A DNA stretch of 64,000 nt from Solibacillus sp. FSL W7-1464 (lineage in GTDB: Bacteria; Bacillota; Bacilli; Bacillales_A; Planococcaceae). The position numbers and the translations under genes are program-made. Shown piece by piece: positions 48,819-57,101 of this stretch. Location: assembly GCF_038004425.1 (NCBI RefSeq), contig NZ_JBBORC010000001.1:225001-289000 (forward strand), in the 5' to 3' direction. Below the pieces are notes generated by a model. It ran no database searches, was not told the DNA's origin, and saw nothing but the letters and a program-made list of their open reading frames with translations. The stretch's first letter is position 1. Every line of letters starts with the position of its first letter.

Positions 48819-50345
48819 ATGTCAACGGTACAGTATTTATTAGACGGGTTTGCTATTGCTTTTCAGTGGCATAATATTTTATTCGCATTATTAGGTGTAA
48901 TTATTGGAACGGCAGTAGGAGTATTACCGGGAATTGGACCAATGAGTGGTGTCGCATTATTAATTCCTGTTACGGCTACATTAACATCTGGTTTACCAAT
49001 AGAAATGGCTGCAACTAGTTCAATCATCCTGCTGGCTGGAGTATACTACGGTGCAATGTATGGTGGATCTACAACATCTATTTTATTAAATACACCAGGC
49101 GAATCCTCTTCAGTTGTTACGACGCTGGACGGGTATCAAATGGCACGGCAAGGAAGGGCCGGTGCCGCCTTATCAATTGCGGCAATCGGTTCGTTTATCG
49201 CTGGTATTATTGCATTGATCGGATTGGTTCTATTAGCTCGACCATTATCTAAAGTAGCAATAAATTTTGGTCCGGCAGAATATTTTTCTCTGATGCTGTT
49301 AGGGTTGGCAGCGGTAAGTGGTTTAGCGGGGAAATCAATAACAAAGGCATTAATTATGACCGTTCTTGGCCTACTGTTAGGAACAATAGGAATAGATGCT
49401 GTTTCAGGAATTGCCCGATTTACATATGACCAGCCTGTTTTATTTAGCGGAATTGAATTTTTAACAATTGCTGTAGGTTTATTTGCTTTAGGTGAAGTCT
49501 TCAAAACGATTTTTGAGAAGGATGGCAACGATGAGCCGATTGCAAAAATCAATCGTATTTTACCTACAAAAAAGGATTTAAAAGATAGTGCAGCACCAAT
49601 TGCACGTGGCTCATTCCTTGGCTTCTTTTTAGGCGTACTACCAGGCGCTGGAGCGACACTTGCTTCTTTCTTTGCTTATATTACAGAAAAGAAGATCAGC
49701 AAAAATCCAGAATCATTTGGTAAAGGAAATATTGCAGGGGTTGCTTCACCGGAATCTGCGAATAATGCGGCGTCGGGTGGAGCGATGATCCCTTTATTAA
49801 CATTAGGGATTCCCGGGTCAGGAACGACAGCTATTTTAATGGGTGCGTTCATTATGTACAATATTCAGCCAGGTCCATTATTATTTGAGGAACATCCAGA
49901 TGTAGCATGGGGCTTGATCGCCAGTATGTTCCTAGGAAACTTAATGCTGCTTGTATTGAACATGCCTTTAGTTCGCGTTTTCGCTAAAATTATCCAAACA
50001 CCGAAACGATTTTTACTGCCTATTATTATTGCAATTTCATTTTTCGGTGTATATGCAGTTCAATATACGACGTTTGATTTATTCTTGTTATTAGGATGCG
50101 GTGTTGCAGGCTATTTCTTTGCAAAAAATGATTTCCCTGTTGCTCCATTAGTTTTAGCGCTTGTGTTAGGTCCAATGATTGAAAATAACATGCGACGTGC
50201 TTTAACAATTTCAAATGGAGAATACAGTATTTTCGTAGCAAAACCACTTTCGTTAATCTTTTTGATTGTTGCAGTTTTATGGATACTAATTCCGATTCTT
50301 ATGAAATTACGTGGGAAAAATGTAATTATTAATGAAGAAGGATGA
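48819..50345 (+). CDS. tctA: Tripartite tricarboxylate transporter large membrane subunit TctA
   Basis: A 508 aa protein with about 12 membrane segments. The TctA signatures are GVLPGIGPMSGVALL, YYGAMYGGSTTSILLNTPGE and the second-half repeat GVLPGAGATLASF with TLGIPGSGTTAILMGA. It forms the sodium- or proton-coupled channel for the carboxylate delivered by TctC. AAAGGAGG precedes the ATG. Confidence 0.94.
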   Translation: MSTVQYLLDGFAIAFQWHNILFALLGVIIGTAVGVLPGIGPMSGVALLIPVTATLTSGLPIEMAATSSIILLAGVYYGAMYGGSTTSILLNTPGESSSVVTTLDGYQMARQGRAGAALSIAAIGSFIAGIIALIGLVLLARPLSKVAINFGPAEYFSLMLLGLAAVSGLAGKSITKALIMTVLGLLLGTIGIDAVSGIARFTYDQPVLFSGIEFLTIAVGLFALGEVFKTIFEKDGNDEPIAKINRILPTKKDLKDSAAPIARGSFLGFFLGVLPGAGATLASFFAYITEKKISKNPESFGKGNIAGVASPESANNAASGGAMIPLLTLGIPGSGTTAILMGAFIMYNIQPGPLLFEEHPDVAWGLIASMFLGNLMLLVLNMPLVRVFAKIIQTPKRFLLPIIIAISFFGVYAVQYTTFDLFLLLGCGVAGYFFAKNDFPVAPLVLALVLGPMIENNMRRALTISNGEYSIFVAKPLSLIFLIVAVLWILIPILMKLRGKNVIINEEG

Positions 50346-50377
50346 GTTAAGCTACTAAGTTGTGTTTAACAGAAAGT

Positions 50378-50406
50378 TGCCGTCCGAATTCGGGCGGCCA
50401 TTTTTA
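50378..50406 (+). terminator. Intrinsic terminator of the tct operon
   Basis: GCCGTCCG-AATT-CGGGCGGC hairpin followed by ATTTTTATTT. Confidence 0.8.
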
Positions 50407-50443
50407 TTTGCAATAAAAAGAACATGTAGGGGGTTTAAGTAAA

Positions 50444-50817
50444 ATGAAAAATGTGCGTCAATACAAACCAGGAGCGGCAGATGTTTTAATTTTGGAAGAT
50501 GTGGAGATACCGGCAATTCAACAGGGAGAAGTATTAATACAGGGGCTATATACGAGCGTAAATTATGCTGATATTAAAACACGAATGGGTAATAAAACAT
50601 AAAAGGTTTCAGTTTAGGTACGACTCATAAGGAAGATCCAGCCCGCTTAGCCCCCGTAGTTGAGCGAATCATTCCATTGTTTGAAGGAGGGCAATTAAGC
50701 GTTCCGATTGCTCGATTGTTCGATTTAGAGGAAGTACGGGAGGCCCATCGTCTAATTGAAAGTAGAAAGCATCAAGGGAAGGATTTAATTCGGCTTTTAC
50801 AAAATGAGATCTATTAA
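50444..50817 (+). pseudogene. Zinc-type/quinone oxidoreductase remnant with internal deletion
   Basis: The first 52 codons (50444-50602) give a typical medium-chain dehydrogenase start (MKNVRQYKPGAADVLILEDVEIP, shown here in two parts: MKNVRQYKPGAAD, VLILEDVEIP; then SVNYADIKTRMG) behind TAGGGGG, then a stop. A shifted frame directly after it encodes a typical C-terminus (FEGGQLSVPIARLFDL, then EAHRLIESRKHQGKDLIRLL) up to the stop at 50815. The missing middle is about 200 codons, including the whole NAD(P)-binding fold. A deletion with loss of frame explains this best. The gene is dead but its ribosome site survives. Confidence 0.85.
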
Positions 50818-50941
50818 TTATAGAACCGAACTTTATGAACAATTTTAGTCATGTATGAAATATACATGTTTTAACCGGTTGTTGTTTCATTGAGTTTCCC
50901 TTTCAAAGAGGCCACAATAAGGCTAGAAGGGGATGAAATAG

Positions 50942-51997
50942 ATGGCAACAACGACCACGGTATTGCATGAACGTATAGATTTCCTTACTTTATATAAAAA
51001 AGAAACAAACAAAACAGAAGAGTGGTTGGAAAAGCGGCTGGAAGAGGCTCAGCACTCGGACTTCCTCTTAACGACAGATGAGCTTACGCATGGTGCGCGG
51101 GTTGCATGGCGCAACAGCAATAAATGCATTGGTCGCCTGTTTTGGAGTAGCCTGAATGTATTTGACGAGCGCCATTTACTAAATGAAGTTGAAATTTATG
51201 AAGCGCTAATAAAGCATATTGATTTTGCGACAAACAACGGGAAAATCAGACCGGCCATCACACTGTTTGAACCGAACCGTGTACGTATTTGGAACCACCA
51301 GCTCATTCGCTATGCAGGCTATGAAACAGATAATAGGATTGTTGGAGATTCCGATTCGCTCGAGTTCACGAAAATATGCGCCAATCTAGGCTGGCAAGGT
51401 GCACGTACAGATTACGATATTTTACCGCTTGTCATTCAAGTGGATGACCGGGAGCCGATGATTTTTGACATTCCGAAAGAGCATGTGCTGGAAGTGGCGA
51501 TTACCCATCCGGATTATGACTTTTCACCATTGAATATGAAATGGTATGCAGTCCCGATTATTTCAAGTATGCGTTTTAATGTTGCAGGAACGGATTTTCA
51601 GGCAGCGCCGTTTAACGGATGGTATATGGGAACGGAAATCGGGGCACGCAATTTAGCGGATACGTACCGCTATAATTTCCTGCCGAAAGTGGCGGAAGCA
51701 ATGAGATTGGACACTTCGGTGAATGCGTCGCTTTGGAAGGACCGTGCACTTGTTGAACTGAATGTGGCGGTTCTTCATTCGTATAAAAAAGCGGGTGTAA
51801 GTATTGTCGATCATCATACCGCTGCCCAGCAGTTTCAGCTGTTTCAAAAGCAGGAAGATAACAGCAATCGGGATGTGACTGGAAACTGGGTATGGCTTAT
51901 GCCGCCATTATCTCCAGCCACAACGGATCTGTACCATGAACCGATTGCCAACACGATTAAAAAACCAAACTACCTCTACCAGCAACAGCCATATTAA
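50942..51997 (+). CDS. nos: Bacterial nitric oxide synthase (oxygenase domain)
   Basis: A 351 aa stand-alone NOS oxygenase, near the length of Bacillus NOS. It has the heme-thiolate Cys62 in WRNSNKCIGR, the arginine and pterin pocket segments (KWYAVPIISSMRFNVAG, APFNGWYMGTEIGARN) and a late WVWLMPPLSPATT. It makes NO from L-arginine with electrons from general flavodoxin reductases, since it has no reductase domain. AAGGGG lies before the ATG. It is monocistronic, with its own terminator. Confidence 0.96.
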   Translation: MATTTTVLHERIDFLTLYKKETNKTEEWLEKRLEEAQHSDFLLTTDELTHGARVAWRNSNKCIGRLFWSSLNVFDERHLLNEVEIYEALIKHIDFATNNGKIRPAITLFEPNRVRIWNHQLIRYAGYETDNRIVGDSDSLEFTKICANLGWQGARTDYDILPLVIQVDDREPMIFDIPKEHVLEVAITHPDYDFSPLNMKWYAVPIISSMRFNVAGTDFQAAPFNGWYMGTEIGARNLADTYRYNFLPKVAEAMRLDTSVNASLWKDRALVELNVAVLHSYKKAGVSIVDHHTAAQQFQLFQKQEDNSNRDVTGNWVWLMPPLSPATTDLYHEPIANTIKKPNYLYQQQPY

Positions 51998-51999
51998 AA

Positions 52000-52042
52000 A
52001 TAGGTGTGCAGGAAGCGAAAGCCTCTGCACACCTATTTCTTT
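52000..52042. terminator. Terminator between convergent nos and the Mrr-like gene
   Basis: AAATAGGTGTGCAGG pairs with CCTCTGCACACCTATTT. T-rich sequence follows on the plus strand. Confidence 0.8.
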
Positions 52043-52595
52043 ACCTTTTATTTAATATAATTTGAATCAATTCATCGCGATCAATTAAATAAACGTCATT
52101 GATGTCGGCAAGTTTTTCGGCCTGGCGTGTAAAATGACTGTTTGTAACAACCCATGCTTCAGTTGCCTCATACATTTTCACCGCACCGATAATTTCCTGA
52201 ACTGCTTTTACACCGACCGTACTGGAATAGCGTTTTGCCTGGACTGCAATAATATCTTTTCCGTCCTTCAAAATAAGGTCGGCACCGTAGTCACCGCTCG
52301 TTGCGGTATAGCTCACTTTAAATCCGCGTCGCTTAAATAACTCGCCTAAAAACCTCTCGAAATCCTCGCCGGTCATTTTATCGACTTCGCGAATGCCGGA
52401 CTTTCGCAATTTCCGCGTCTTCAGCGATCTAAGCCAAATTTTAAATACGATATATAGTACGAAATAAGCGACAATACCGATACCGATGCCTTCAGCCGTT
52501 CGCGTTACATAAAATCCAGCTGCCCCAGCCGATGCGATGAAAAATAGGGGGATGACCGGCAGGCGTTTTTTATTTCGTCTTCTCTTTTTACGCAA
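52041..52595 (-). CDS. Membrane-anchored Mrr-like restriction endonuclease-fold protein
   Basis: A 184 aa protein. A very basic N-terminus (RKKRRRNKKR) and two membrane segments (about 13-55) are followed by an Mrr_cat-type PD-(D/E)xK nuclease domain (about 75-180). The Asp of GDYGADLIL and the QAK of IAVQAKRY give the active site, and MTGEDFERFLGELFKRRG is the typical lead-in. Such proteins are common outside restriction systems and their target is unknown. No methylase gene is nearby. TTG start at 52595 with AAAGGAG about 10 nt upstream. Confidence 0.8.
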   Translation of the reverse strand: MRKKRRRNKKRLPVIPLFFIASAGAAGFYVTRTAEGIGIGIVAYFVLYIVFKIWLRSLKTRKLRKSGIREVDKMTGEDFERFLGELFKRRGFKVSYTATSGDYGADLILKDGKDIIAVQAKRYSSTVGVKAVQEIIGAVKMYEATEAWVVTNSHFTRQAEKLADINDVYLIDRDELIQIILNKR

Positions 52596-52656
52596 TTGCT
52601 TTGAACTCCTTTTATTTACTACCGCTATTATAACATAAAAGGGTACATATGTTTGG

Positions 52657-53856
52657 TTATATCGTACGATTGTTTGCGCTCATAAAGGAAGTGAAAAATA
52701 ACAGCACAGAAATCAGAATAAACAGCATAATCGGGATTGACCAGCTATCCGTCAAATCATGGACATAGCCGAACAGGACCGGTCCGATTGCGGCAACGAA
52801 ATAACCGATTGACTGTGCAAAACCGGAAAGTTCAGCTGCATCGTAGGCCGTTTTTGTGCGTAATGAAAACAACATGAGAACTAACCCAAACGAAGCCCCA
52901 CCGGCAAAGCCTAATAAAATCATCCATACGACGGCAAGGCTTGTCCATTCCATCAACACACCAGTAAAACCGACTAAGTAACAAATCGTAAAGAAAACAA
53001 CGATTGGACGTTGTGAAGCGATTTTCCCTGCGATAATCGGAATAATGAATGTCATTGGAATTTGCGAGAACTGCATAACGGAAACCATCCACCCGGCAGC
53101 TGTAGCGTCAAGTCCTTGGCTAATGAAAATCTCCGGTATCCATGCAGACGAGCAGTAAAATATAAAGGATTGGAAGCCCATTGCACCTGCGACTGCCCAG
53201 GCAAGCGGCGATTTCCACATCTGTGTTTTCTTTGTTTGCGAAGAGGGCATATGTAACTCGACTTTCTCCTGGCGCAAAATCGGCAGCCAAATCAGCAATG
53301 TAAGAAACCCTAAAATAATCGTAATGCCTGCTGCAATTTGCCAGCCTGCGCTTGCCGCAATCGGATAACTGAAGCCTGCAGCAAATCCGGAAGAGATGTT
53401 CATCGATACGGAATAAATCCCTGTTAATAAGCCGATATGTAACGGGAATTTCCATTTGAAATAACTAGGGATAAGAACATTTCCGAACGCGATTGCGACT
53501 CCGATTAATATAGTTCCTAAAACGAGTAAAGACGTTGCCCCAAGAGAACGCAGTAAAATCCCTGCACATAGCAAAATGACGGAATAAAATAATGTCCATT
53601 CCAACCCGAACTTACGGGCAATACGCGGTGCAAAGGGTGAAACGACCGCAAAGGCAATTAAAGGGATGGTCGTTAAAAAGCCTGCGAGAAAGTTCGATAT
53701 CCCGAGCCCGTCGCGAATAAATGAAATAATCGGCCCGATTAATGTAATCGGTGTACGCAATGTGGTGGCAAATAAAAATACGGCAACCATAAAATAGATA
53801 AGCGGTCGGTTGGATAGTATTTTTTTGCTGTTTTGATTCAAATGTTCGGTGTCCAT
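52657..53856 (-). CDS. MFS transporter of the CynX/NimT type
   Basis: A 399 aa carrier with about 12 membrane segments. The family features are RTPITLIGPI early, FAPRIARKFGLEW in the 2-3 loop and a large central loop. CynX/NimT relatives transport cyanate, nitroimidazoles or other small molecules, and the substrate here is unknown. AAAGGAG precedes the ATG at 53856. Its control region overlaps the space before the divergent lysine riboswitch. Confidence 0.82.
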   Translation of the reverse strand: MDTEHLNQNSKKILSNRPLIYFMVAVFLFATTLRTPITLIGPIISFIRDGLGISNFLAGFLTTIPLIAFAVVSPFAPRIARKFGLEWTLFYSVILLCAGILLRSLGATSLLVLGTILIGVAIAFGNVLIPSYFKWKFPLHIGLLTGIYSVSMNISSGFAAGFSYPIAASAGWQIAAGITIILGFLTLLIWLPILRQEKVELHMPSSQTKKTQMWKSPLAWAVAGAMGFQSFIFYCSSAWIPEIFISQGLDATAAGWMVSVMQFSQIPMTFIIPIIAGKIASQRPIVVFFTICYLVGFTGVLMEWTSLAVVWMILLGFAGGASFGLVLMLFSLRTKTAYDAAELSGFAQSIGYFVAAIGPVLFGYVHDLTDSWSIPIMLFILISVLLFFTSFMSANNRTI

Positions 53857-54012
53857 ATTATGTCTCCTTTTGACTATTGATATATATATATCCGAGTAGT
53901 GTGAATACTCTCAAAAAACAGAATAAAGGTAAAGCCATTGCTATCAAAAAAATGTTATGTTAGACTTTTAAACATTGTTTCAATTAAATAAAATATTACC
54001 TCATGTAGTTAT

Positions 54013-54185
54013 GAGGTAGAGGTCGCAATCATTAAAACTAGTATAGCTGAGATTAAGAAGAATCGGTGAAGCTTTATGAAAGGAATGGTTGCCGAAGTGT
54101 TATTTTTCTTCTTGGAAATAATGCTGGGGCTGTCTCCGACAAGGAACAGAACTGTCACATGTGTGAGCATGTGTTGAGCTATCTT
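54013..54185 (+). promoter_or_regulatory. Lysine riboswitch (L box)
   Basis: The conserved L-box blocks are present in order: GAGGTAGAGGTCGC at the 5' side, GAAAGGAATGGTTGCCGAAGTG, GGGGCTGTCTCCGACAAGGAACAGAACTGTCAC (shown as GGGGCTGTCTCCGAC then AAGGAACAGAACTGTCAC) and the closing GAGCTATCTT. The ends pair (GAGGTAG with CTATCTT) to form P1. It binds lysine and stops transcription through the terminator just downstream, in front of lysP. A 62-codon open frame over it is a shadow. Confidence 0.92.
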
Positions 54186-54209
54186 TCAAGTTTGATGAGG
54201 TGTAAATAT

Positions 54210-54240
54210 AACCATCACAAAAACTTGTGGTGGTTTTTCT
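54210..54240 (+). terminator. Riboswitch-controlled terminator of lysP
   Basis: AACCATCACAA pairs with TTGTGGTGGTT and TTTTCTTTTT follows. Its position 25 nt behind the L-box aptamer marks it as the expression platform. Confidence 0.85.
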
Positions 54241-54263
54241 TTTTACGGATTTAGGCGAGAGTG

Positions 54264-54378
54264 TCTAAAAAGTTGCGGGGATTGGCTAAAAAATACAAAA
54301 ATTTGGCTAAAAAACTAGCTCAGTAGGCTAAAAAACGTATAAATTTGGCTAAAAAACCACCTCAATTGGCTAAAAAGT
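54264..54378 (+). repeat. Helically phased array 2: GGCTAAAAA boxes exactly 21 bp apart in the lysP leader
   Basis: Boxes with the C of (T)GGCTAAAAA at 54265 (TGTCTAAAAA), 54286, 54307, 54328, 54349 and 54370 are spaced exactly 21 bp each. Looser copies lie at 54387 (CGGCTAATGG) and 54422 (TTGGCTAAAACA). The 12 bp spacers vary but alternate in type. Units 1 and 3 end in AAATTTG (in-frame equivalents), while units 2 and 4 carry CTCA. The A-runs of five or six fall once every two helical turns. The array lies between the riboswitch terminator and the lysP ribosome site, so it is part of the read-through leader. Confidence 0.92.
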
Positions 54379-54446
54379 TAAAGCGGCTAATGGACAGCCG
54401 CCCTTATTGCAACAGTATTGGCTAAAACAAAGGAGTTTTTAAGATC

Positions 54447-55904
54447 ATGAGTGAGATTAAAATAGATCAGCTCGGTAACAAAAGCGGGTTGAAAAAGAGT
54501 TTGAAAAGTCGCCATGTAACGATGATTTCGCTTGGCGGAACAATCGGTACAGGTTTATTCTTAGCATCAGGTGGTGCGATTGCACAGGCAGGTCCTGGCG
54601 GGGCATTACTCGCCTATGCACTGATCGGCGTTATGGTGTATTTCTTAATGACGTCATTAGGGGAAATGGCTGCCTATATGCCAACATCCGGTTCGTTTAG
54701 TACGTATGCAACAAAATTCGTGGATCCGGCTTTAGGTTTTGCGCTTGGCTGGAACTATTGGTACAACTGGGCAATTACAATTGCAGCTGAAATAGCGGCT
54801 GTTTCGTTAATTATGAAATACTGGTTCCCGGACAGTTCATCAATTTTATGGACAATCTTATTTATCATAGTCGTTTTATCTTTTAACTTAGCATCTGTAA
54901 AAGCTTTCGGTGAAGCGGAATACTGGTTTGCGATGATTAAAGTCGCGACGGTAATTGTCTTCATCATTGTCAGCTTCCTGATGATTTTCGGGATTTTAGG
55001 CGGGAACGATCCGGTCGGCTTCACGAACTTCGTGAAAGACGACGCACCATTTAATGGCGGCTTCCTGGCACTGTTCGGTATTTTCCTAGCTGCCGGATTC
55101 TCATTCCAAGGTACGGAAATGCTTGGGGTAACGGCAGGGGAAACAGATGACCCGGCCAAAAACATTCCAAAAGCTGTACGTTCAGTATTCTGGCGTATTT
55201 TACTGTTTTATATTTTCGCAATCGGTGCAATCGGATTGCTTATTCCGTATACGGATTCACGTCTTTTATCAGAAGATATTGCGACAAGTCCGTTTACTTT
55301 AGTATTTGAAAACTTAGGTGTGGCGTTTGCGGCATCTGTTATGAACGCGATCATTTTAACGGCGATGCTATCTGCAGGGAACTCAGGGTTATATGCAGCA
55401 AGTCGTATGCTTTATCAGTTGGCGGTAGACGGAAAAGCGCCGAAACTGTTTATGAAAGTAACGAAGCGCGGTATTCCGATGTATGCACTCTTAGCAACAT
55501 TGGCAGTCGGTTCATTAGCATTCCTCGCATCGTTTTTCGGTGACGGAGTAGTATATATTTGGCTGTTAAATGCTTCCGGTATGTCCGGCTTCATCGCCTG
55601 GCTCGGCATTGCAATCAGTCATTACCGATTCCGTCGTGCATATGTCGCACAAGGACATTCACTGAGTGATTTACCGTATGTATCGAAATTCTTCCCATTC
55701 GGTCCACTATTTGCGTTTGCCCTATGTATGATTGTCGTGCTAGGCCAAAACTATATGGCGTTCATGGGCGGAACGATTGACTGGTACGGTGTTGTCGTTT
55801 CATATATCGGCTTACCACTGTTTGCCGCTTTATGGTTTGGCTACAAATTTAAACACAAAACAAAAATCGTTCCTTTAAAGGACTGCGATTTATCGAATGA
55901 ATAA
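54447..55904 (+). CDS. lysP: Lysine-specific permease
   Basis: A 485 aa amino acid permease of the APC/AAT family with about 12 membrane segments. It has the N-terminal RHVTMISLGGTIGTGLFL motif and the central FSFQGTEMLGVTAGE. Among such permeases, LysP is indicated by the lysine riboswitch in its leader. It imports L-lysine with protons and should be expressed when lysine is scarce. AAAGGAG precedes the ATG at 54447. A terminator follows (AACGCAAT/ATTGCGTT, 55912-55949). Confidence 0.9.
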   Translation: MSEIKIDQLGNKSGLKKSLKSRHVTMISLGGTIGTGLFLASGGAIAQAGPGGALLAYALIGVMVYFLMTSLGEMAAYMPTSGSFSTYATKFVDPALGFALGWNYWYNWAITIAAEIAAVSLIMKYWFPDSSSILWTILFIIVVLSFNLASVKAFGEAEYWFAMIKVATVIVFIIVSFLMIFGILGGNDPVGFTNFVKDDAPFNGGFLALFGIFLAAGFSFQGTEMLGVTAGETDDPAKNIPKAVRSVFWRILLFYIFAIGAIGLLIPYTDSRLLSEDIATSPFTLVFENLGVAFAASVMNAIILTAMLSAGNSGLYAASRMLYQLAVDGKAPKLFMKVTKRGIPMYALLATLAVGSLAFLASFFGDGVVYIWLLNASGMSGFIAWLGIAISHYRFRRAYVAQGHSLSDLPYVSKFFPFGPLFAFALCMIVVLGQNYMAFMGGTIDWYGVVVSYIGLPLFAALWFGYKFKHKTKIVPLKDCDLSNE

Positions 55905-55911
55905 TTTCTGA

Positions 55912-55949
55912 AACGCAATGGGAGCTTACAGGCTTATATTGCGTTTTTT
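55912..55949 (+). terminator. Intrinsic terminator of lysP
   Basis: AAACGCAAT pairs with ATTGCGTTT and is followed by TTTATTT. Confidence 0.78.
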
Positions 55950-56066
55950 ATTTATGAGAATTATTTGTTCTGAAGTGAAATAATTTACTCAAGTATGCTG
56001 GCTGTAAGAGTGGTATTATAGAAGAAACAAAAAATGAGTAACACTGAAGAATAAGGAAGTGAAAGC

Positions 56067-56762
56067 ATGCCTATTTCAAAAGGTTTCTATAAAAAAGTAT
56101 ATCCGTGGTTAATAGGGGAAGAGAGCCAAGATGTATTGTACCGACCGTTCCTTACAAAGGGAAACCCGTACAAATCCCGAATTTTTCTGGTAAGTTCGCA
56201 TGCCGTACCGCTATTTAAAATAGAAGGCCAAAGCGAGCAGACTTTTGCGGAGTCATTAGTGAACAGAGAGCTTTTCCACGACCTATATTTAAGTGAAATT
56301 AAAGGAGCACCCCGAGAGTTCAAAGGCTCGTTACAGTTTGAAAATTGGCTTGAAAAGCAGCATCAGGAACCGCTCATCTATACATCATTGAATACGTATC
56401 AGCTGGCATCAGCGGATGAAGCGAAAGTTGCCAAAAAAGAGGATACCGCTAATTATGAGCGAGGAAATGCCATTTTCAATGAAGTAATGGATGAATTTCA
56501 GCCGGAAATCATTGTTTTGCAGGGGACTGCCGCATACGAGCAATTCAAAGCGCGGTATGCCGGTCGGTTAGCCATTTTTAACGAAGATGTGACAAAAGTA
56601 CAATTGTTGGAACAGGCCGGCCCATTCGCGGAGATGGTGTATGAAGATGGCAAAAAAGTGTCGATTTTTGTTACCCGCAGCATGAGCTACTTCGGCAAGG
56701 ACGGTTCGAAGTTCGAACAATTTAAAGAGAATTTAGCTAAAATCTTAGAAAATAATGCCTAG
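56067..56762 (+). CDS. Conserved-looking protein of unknown function
   Basis: A 231 aa soluble protein that I do not recognise with confidence. The order of a strand-rich start (SRIFLVSSHAVPL), a helical middle and a later strand-helix unit (PEIIVLQGTAAYEQFKARYAG) is loosely reminiscent of uracil-DNA glycosylase folds. No catalytic motif of that family is clear, so this is weak. GGAAGTGAAAGC precedes the ATG. It is transcribed alone between lysP and the guanine riboswitch. Confidence 0.6.
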   Translation: MPISKGFYKKVYPWLIGEESQDVLYRPFLTKGNPYKSRIFLVSSHAVPLFKIEGQSEQTFAESLVNRELFHDLYLSEIKGAPREFKGSLQFENWLEKQHQEPLIYTSLNTYQLASADEAKVAKKEDTANYERGNAIFNEVMDEFQPEIIVLQGTAAYEQFKARYAGRLAIFNEDVTKVQLLEQAGPFAEMVYEDGKKVSIFVTRSMSYFGKDGSKFEQFKENLAKILENNA

Positions 56763-56842
56763 AACCGAACATTATACTGAATAATATTTACATTTTAACT
56801 AAATTTCCGAAAAATAAGAATAATTTAATTATTTAAATGTTA

Positions 56843-56871
56843 TTGCAAACTATCATTTCCATGATTATAAT
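56843..56871 (+). promoter_or_regulatory. Sigma-A promoter of the xpt-pbuX operon
   Basis: TTGCAA and TATAAT with a 17 bp spacer. The start of transcription would fall near 56878, about 27 nt before the riboswitch aptamer. Confidence 0.8.
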
Positions 56872-56904
56872 TGGAACATTCATATTGTTAAATTAAATAT
56901 TCGC

Positions 56905-56975
56905 CACTCATATAATAGCAAGGATAAGGCTTGCAAGTTTCTACCGGTTTACCGTAAATAAACCGACTATGGGTG
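56905..56975 (+). promoter_or_regulatory. Guanine-type purine riboswitch
   Basis: The aptamer runs from CACTCATATAAT to GACTATGGGTG, with the conserved loops AAGTTTCTACCGG and CCGTAAATAAACCGAC. P1 pairs CACTCAT with ATGGGTG. The specificity base in GACTATGGG is C, as in guanine/xanthine-type aptamers, not the U of adenine types. The genes controlled are xpt and pbuX, as in Bacillus. Confidence 0.95.
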
Positions 56976-57043
56976 AAGCATGCTTGATGAATGTATTTGT
57001 CCAATTATTATAGATTTGTACAATACATTTATTATTACTTTTG

Positions 57044-57097
57044 AACTTACTCGGAAGTCTTGCTCCACTCATCGTAGGGAGCTTGCCTTTCGAGTTT
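57044..57097 (+). terminator. Riboswitch-controlled terminator of xpt-pbuX
   Basis: AACTTACTCGGAAG with GCTCC, and GGGAGC with CTTTCGAGTT, form a long stem followed by TTTTTT. It lies about 70 nt after the aptamer. Confidence 0.75.
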
Positions 57098-57101
57098 TTT
57101 G

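Noticed and set aside
52041-52595. Restriction-modification system
   Set aside because: Only a nuclease-fold protein with membrane helices is present. No methyltransferase or specificity gene lies near it.
54066-54254. 62-codon plus-strand frame
   Set aside because: It lies over the lysine riboswitch aptamer and its terminator and has no ribosome site. The RNA structure explains the sequence.
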